In this document: piece after piece, positions 6,514-8,412 of the stretch
Layout of the letters: each line of letters starts with the position of its first letter
How positions within the stretch are numbered: position 1 is the first letter of the stretch
Assembly (NCBI GenBank): GCA_030744095.1
Contig: JASLRF010000280.1
Location: forward strand, 1-8,412
Reading direction: 5' to 3'
DNA length: 8,412 nucleotides
Source: Pirellulaceae bacterium
GTDB taxonomy: Bacteria; Planctomycetota; Planctomycetia; Pirellulales; Pirellulaceae
Position numbers and translations under genes: made by a program
The notes under the pieces: generated by a model
What the model was told of the DNA's origin: nothing
The model's database searches: none
The model's input: only the letters and a program-made list of their open reading frames with translations

Positions 6514-6873
6514 ATGCTTCACTTCTTGCTTCGTTCTACGTTGATCGCGCTGGCGCTGGTGGCTTGCTCGAGCTTCCTCGATGCGACCACGAAAACCGCA
6601 ACGGCACAGCATAGGCGTACTTGCGTCAATTGCGGCCAAATCCACAACGGCAGCCCAGACCTGTTTTACAATTTCTATGCCCAAGCAAATTGCGGCGGTA
6701 TCGCCGCGCAAATGTACATGTCACCCGGACCGGTCCCGGCGTCCGTGGGCCACACCTACTACACCTACCAACCATTCATGCCGCACGAACTGCTGTACAA
6801 GCACTCGCGAACATACCACCGCTACAGCGATGAAGGCCGTGGATTCACGCGAACACATGTCCGTTGGTGGTAG
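6514..6873 (+). CDS. Small secreted Tyr/His-rich protein, planctomycete-type, first of a pair
   Basis: This 119-residue protein has no known function. The ATG is chosen because AAGGAG at 6502-6507 lies six bases upstream. Residues 4-20 form a hydrophobic export segment. LVAC at 15-18 fits a lipobox, which would make it a lipoprotein; cleavage after TATA (residue 31) by ordinary signal peptidase is equally plausible. The mature part begins with a Cys pair, CVNC at 37-40, plus C60. It then has a region dense in Tyr and His (VGHTYYTYQPFMPHELLYKH, then TYHRYSDEGRG) and ends in RWW. No catalytic signature is visible beyond the Cys pair. I associate this C-terminal pattern with conserved small hypothetical proteins of planctomycetes; that is memory, not a search. 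The next gene starts 54 bases later, so the two are probably one transcript. Confidence 0.8.
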   Translation: MLHFLLRSTLIALALVACSSFLDATTKTATAQHRRTCVNCGQIHNGSPDLFYNFYAQANCGGIAAQMYMSPGPVPASVGHTYYTYQPFMPHELLYKHSRTYHRYSDEGRGFTRTHVRWW

Positions 6874-6927
6874 GCAATTTTCACACGAAACAGTTGAACC
6901 GACAGCGCAGGTCGAAAGGATCCCCCG

Positions 6928-7287
6928 ATGAAGAAACTCACTCTTCTGATGTTTGTCGCGCTGATTGCCAGTGCAGTTTCGCAGACGGCCAGCGCCGCGG
7001 ATTCCCAACGGCGCGCGCTCAGGTATTCGCGCGTTCGCCCCTGGCATGGCGAATATTCCAACACCAGCCGGGGAGGTCCGGTAGCATTGGTCGTGCCACC
7101 CACTGCCCACATGCAAACGAAAATGGGATGGGGTGTCGCGCAGAGTAGCATGTCGCCGATCTACCATCGCTACTATCGGAACTACCAGGGTGAAATGGAA
7201 ATCGGAGGTTTTCCCTTTCGAGGAACACCAAACTGGCCCAGCCATACCGATCAGTTTGGCATCTATTACATTCGTGGCCCTTGGTAA
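6928..7287 (+). CDS. Small secreted aromatic-rich protein, planctomycete-type, second of a pair
   Basis: This 119-residue protein has no known function. AAAGGA at 6915-6920 lies seven bases before the ATG. A clean Sec signal peptide occupies residues 1-23 (KKLTLLMFVALIASAVSQT, then ASA-A/D). The mature part contains RPWHGEYSN, a PVALVVPPTAHMQTK block at 51-65, GWGVAQSSMSPIYHRYY at 67-83 and PNWPSHTDQFG at 101-111, ending in YYIRGPW. It has no Cys. It shares the tetrapeptide YHRY and a Trp C-terminus with its upstream partner but is not otherwise obviously homologous. A strong terminator follows about 70 bases after the stop. I associate the block and the paired order with other planctomycete genomes, from memory only. 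A surface or envelope role is a guess. Confidence 0.82.
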   Translation: MKKLTLLMFVALIASAVSQTASAADSQRRALRYSRVRPWHGEYSNTSRGGPVALVVPPTAHMQTKMGWGVAQSSMSPIYHRYYRNYQGEMEIGGFPFRGTPNWPSHTDQFGIYYIRGPW

Positions 7288-7356
7288 GACAAGTGACTTC
7301 GCCGGTTCGATCGGATCAGAAAGACTTTTCCAATTACGTAACCTGGCAAGAACAAC

Positions 7357-7398
7357 AAAGGCGTCCTGATGCTACGGTAGCAGGGCGCCTTTATTTTG
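7357..7398 (+). terminator. Intrinsic terminator of the secreted pair
   Basis: AAAGGCGTCCTG at 7357-7368 pairs with CAGGGCGCCTTT at 7381-7392, a 12-bp stem with one mismatch. Its 12-base loop contains a further GCTA/TAGC pairing. The stem is followed by ATTTTG, giving a short T-rich tail. It starts 70 bases after the stop of the second secreted protein and should end that transcript. Confidence 0.75.
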
Positions 7399-7642
7399 CG
7401 CTCACCGATTCGTGATTCTCAGTGGGCAAAAGTGATATTAAAAAGACGGCGCCCCGATCAATATGATCACGGACATTCTTGGATATACGGCACGTGTAAT
7501 GCGCGCAAGCGCACAATTCTAAGACGGGTCCCACGAACGGCTTGTGCACAGCTAGCACAGCGATTCCCAACTGTTCGGCACGACGTATGCGTTTCCTCAA
7601 CCGCCGAAAGAAAGCGCCACAACGGGGAAACACTACCAACGC
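7393..7642. other. Leader-like stretch before the 35-residue gene, no gene seen
   Basis: Open frames cross this region on both strands (7396-7746 plus, 7391-7669 minus), but neither has a ribosome binding site or a protein-like composition. Small hairpins are present: GATCA-ATA-TGATC at 7456-7468 and TGCGC-GCAA-GCGCA at 7500-7513. It probably holds the promoter and 5' leader of the small membrane peptide gene. No clear -35/-10 pair was found. Confidence 0.4.
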
Positions 7643-7649
7643 AAGGAGG
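7643..7649 (+). promoter_or_regulatory. Shine-Dalgarno of the 35-residue gene
   Basis: AAGGAGG, a perfect match, lies eight bases before ATG 7658. It is the main reason to accept so short a reading frame as a gene. Confidence 0.8.
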
Positions 7650-7657
7650 TCAACACC

Positions 7658-7765
7658 ATGTTCATTCAAACACTGTTAATCGGTGTGGGTACGCTTGTCG
7701 CCCTCACCGCGATTGTTTGGTCCATGATGCCCTTTCGACATATTGAGCCGTCGTTCGTTTCATAG
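7658..7765 (+). CDS. 35-residue single-span membrane peptide
   Basis: The peptide starts MFIQTLLIGVGTLVALTAIV and continues WSMMPFRHIEPSFVS to a TAG stop. Residues 2-21 form one uninterrupted hydrophobic helix, followed by a short polar tail with Arg, His and Glu. A perfect AAGGAGG eight bases upstream supports translation. It is separated from the secreted pair by a terminator, so it is probably a gene of its own. It is far too short for domain recognition. It could be a small inner-membrane regulator of a partner protein or, less likely given no sign of a partner antisense RNA, a type I toxin-like peptide. The function is unknown. Confidence 0.65.
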   Translation: MFIQTLLIGVGTLVALTAIVWSMMPFRHIEPSFVS

Positions 7766-7782
7766 GGCGGACATGAGACGCG

Positions 7783-7801
7783 CAGACGCGATCGACGTCT
7801 G
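7783..7801. terminator. Possible hairpin between convergent genes
   Basis: CAGACG at 7783-7788 and CGTCTG at 7796-7801 are exact inverted repeats with a seven-base loop, lying between the stop of the small membrane gene (7765) and the stop of the leftward TPR-like gene (7817). On the plus strand it is followed by ATTTGCG, which is only weakly T-rich. A bidirectional terminator is plausible from position, but the stem is short. Confidence 0.3.
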
Positions 7802-7816
7802 ATTTGCGAAAACCGA

Positions 7817-8412
7817 TTACCGGGAGCGCTCGAGCAATTCACGGAACTCGCCTTCCAGACCACTCGCTGCCAGATCTTCCGTCGCCTGTAGATAACGAAT
7901 CAAGTCGGCGGTGGCCTTCTTATCACCTAATTTGAAATGGGCCAGGGCGACGGAATACTTGGCGCGAAACCAACGGGCTGTGCGAGGCCTCGTCTTGGTG
8001 GCAACACGCCGCCATTGAGACAGTGCCAACAGCAGCTGCTCGCGATCTTCGTTCAACAACAACTGTTCAGCATACGCGACCTGCACGGTCGCCTGATTTG
8101 TGTACTTCCGGGCCAAAGTGGCATATGCGTTGAGAGCTGCTTCGCCATCGCCTAGCCTGACCAATGCGGCGGCACGGATCATTGCAATGCGCAACTGTTG
8201 CGTGGGATCGAGTTGCTCGTCGGCACGTAGCAACCGATCAGCAATGTCACGCTCCAGCGTCCCGATCGAGGCCGCTAACTGGGGTGAATCTGCGGCGGCT
8301 TGTTCGATGCCAGCCAGTAGTTCGAGCAACTGACCCGTCGAGGTGTCACCGATTTCTGCAAGCAATCGCTGTGACTCCTGTTGACCGTTCGGTTTCTTGA
8401 GCACGGCCAGCA
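7817..8412 (-). CDS. TPR-like helical repeat protein, C-terminal part, 5' end beyond window
   Basis: The frame is open from the right edge to a TAA at 7817-7819; about 198 residues are visible. A GTG at 8404 could be read as a start, but the frame continues upstream through CTG GCC with no ribosome binding site, so I treat it as internal. Residues are Ala/Leu-rich helices with TPR-like spacing. IRAAALVRLGDGEAALNAYA, then AYAEQLLLNEDREQLLLAL, then AKYSVALAHFKLGDKKATA give about three repeats. The protein ends in GEFRELLERSR. Such repeats mediate protein contacts; planctomycetes carry many large secreted or membrane-anchored TPR proteins, but no anchor is visible in this part. Partner and role are unknown. 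It converges on the small membrane gene. Confidence 0.8.
   Translation of the reverse strand, partial: LAVLKKPNGQQESQRLLAEIGDTSTGQLLELLAGIEQAAADSPQLAASIGTLERDIADRLLRADEQLDPTQQLRIAMIRAAALVRLGDGEAALNAYATLARKYTNQATVQVAYAEQLLLNEDREQLLLALSQWRRVATKTRPRTARWFRAKYSVALAHFKLGDKKATADLIRYLQATEDLAASGLEGEFRELLERSR

Noticed and set aside
6850..7287. Terminal aromatic residue of the secreted pair as an outer-membrane barrel signal
   Set aside because: The mature proteins are under 100 residues and lack alternating beta-strand patterns, so a barrel is unlikely.
7391..7746. Frames of 116 (plus) and 92 (minus) codons across the leader of the small gene
   Set aside because: No ribosome sites and biased, unstructured composition; the plus frame overlaps the terminator tail and the better-supported 35-residue gene.
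1..8412. CRISPR array, tRNA, rRNA or transposase
   Set aside because: Reading both strands gave no regularly spaced repeats, no cloverleaf with conserved T-arm, and no transposase-like protein.

Overview
The window most likely comes from a planctomycete, probably of the Pirellula/Rhodopirellula/Blastopirellula type. The case rests on recognised protein types rather than a search. There is a large secreted protein joining a NodB-like deacetylase, FG-GAP-like calcium motifs and the start of a PVC-type 'membrane-bound dehydrogenase' beta-propeller. There is also a pair of small secreted Tyr/His-rich proteins that I associate with this phylum, and an archaeal-type DNA topoisomerase VI pair of the kind found in scattered bacteria including planctomycetes.

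Layout, left to right. (1) 1-2226, minus strand: the N-terminal 742 residues of the deacetylase/FG-GAP/propeller protein; its C-terminus lies beyond the left edge. (2) 2227-2670: a 444-base spacer with no convincing gene, holding four separate palindromic elements, the strongest a 20-bp stem just after the topoisomerase genes. (3) 2671-6017, minus strand: topoisomerase VI, subunit B transcribed first and subunit A second, 110 bases apart, very probably one operon. Both subunits keep the residues needed for ATP binding and DNA cleavage, and subunit B probably starts at a TTG codon behind a perfect Shine-Dalgarno sequence. (4) 6018-6513: the divergent control region, with a perfect TATAAT on the topoisomerase side, a near-identical 14-base direct repeat and a run of eight G. 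(5) 6514-7287, plus strand: two adjacent genes, each for a 119-residue exported protein of unknown function, followed by a good terminator at 7357. (6) 7393-7657: a leader-like stretch without a clear gene. (7) 7658-7765, plus strand: a 35-residue single-span membrane peptide behind a perfect Shine-Dalgarno. (8) 7817-8412, minus strand: the C-terminal end of a TPR-like helical repeat protein that enters from the right edge.

How the genes relate. Topoisomerase VI subunits A and B form an A2B2 type IIB enzyme that passes one duplex through another using ATP, and the operon supplies both halves. The secreted pair is probably co-translated and acts outside the cytoplasm, but its role is unknown. 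The deacetylase-propeller protein probably acts on carbohydrate in the periplasm or outside the cell. I see no functional link between these blocks. No tRNA, rRNA, CRISPR array, transposase or prophage gene was seen.
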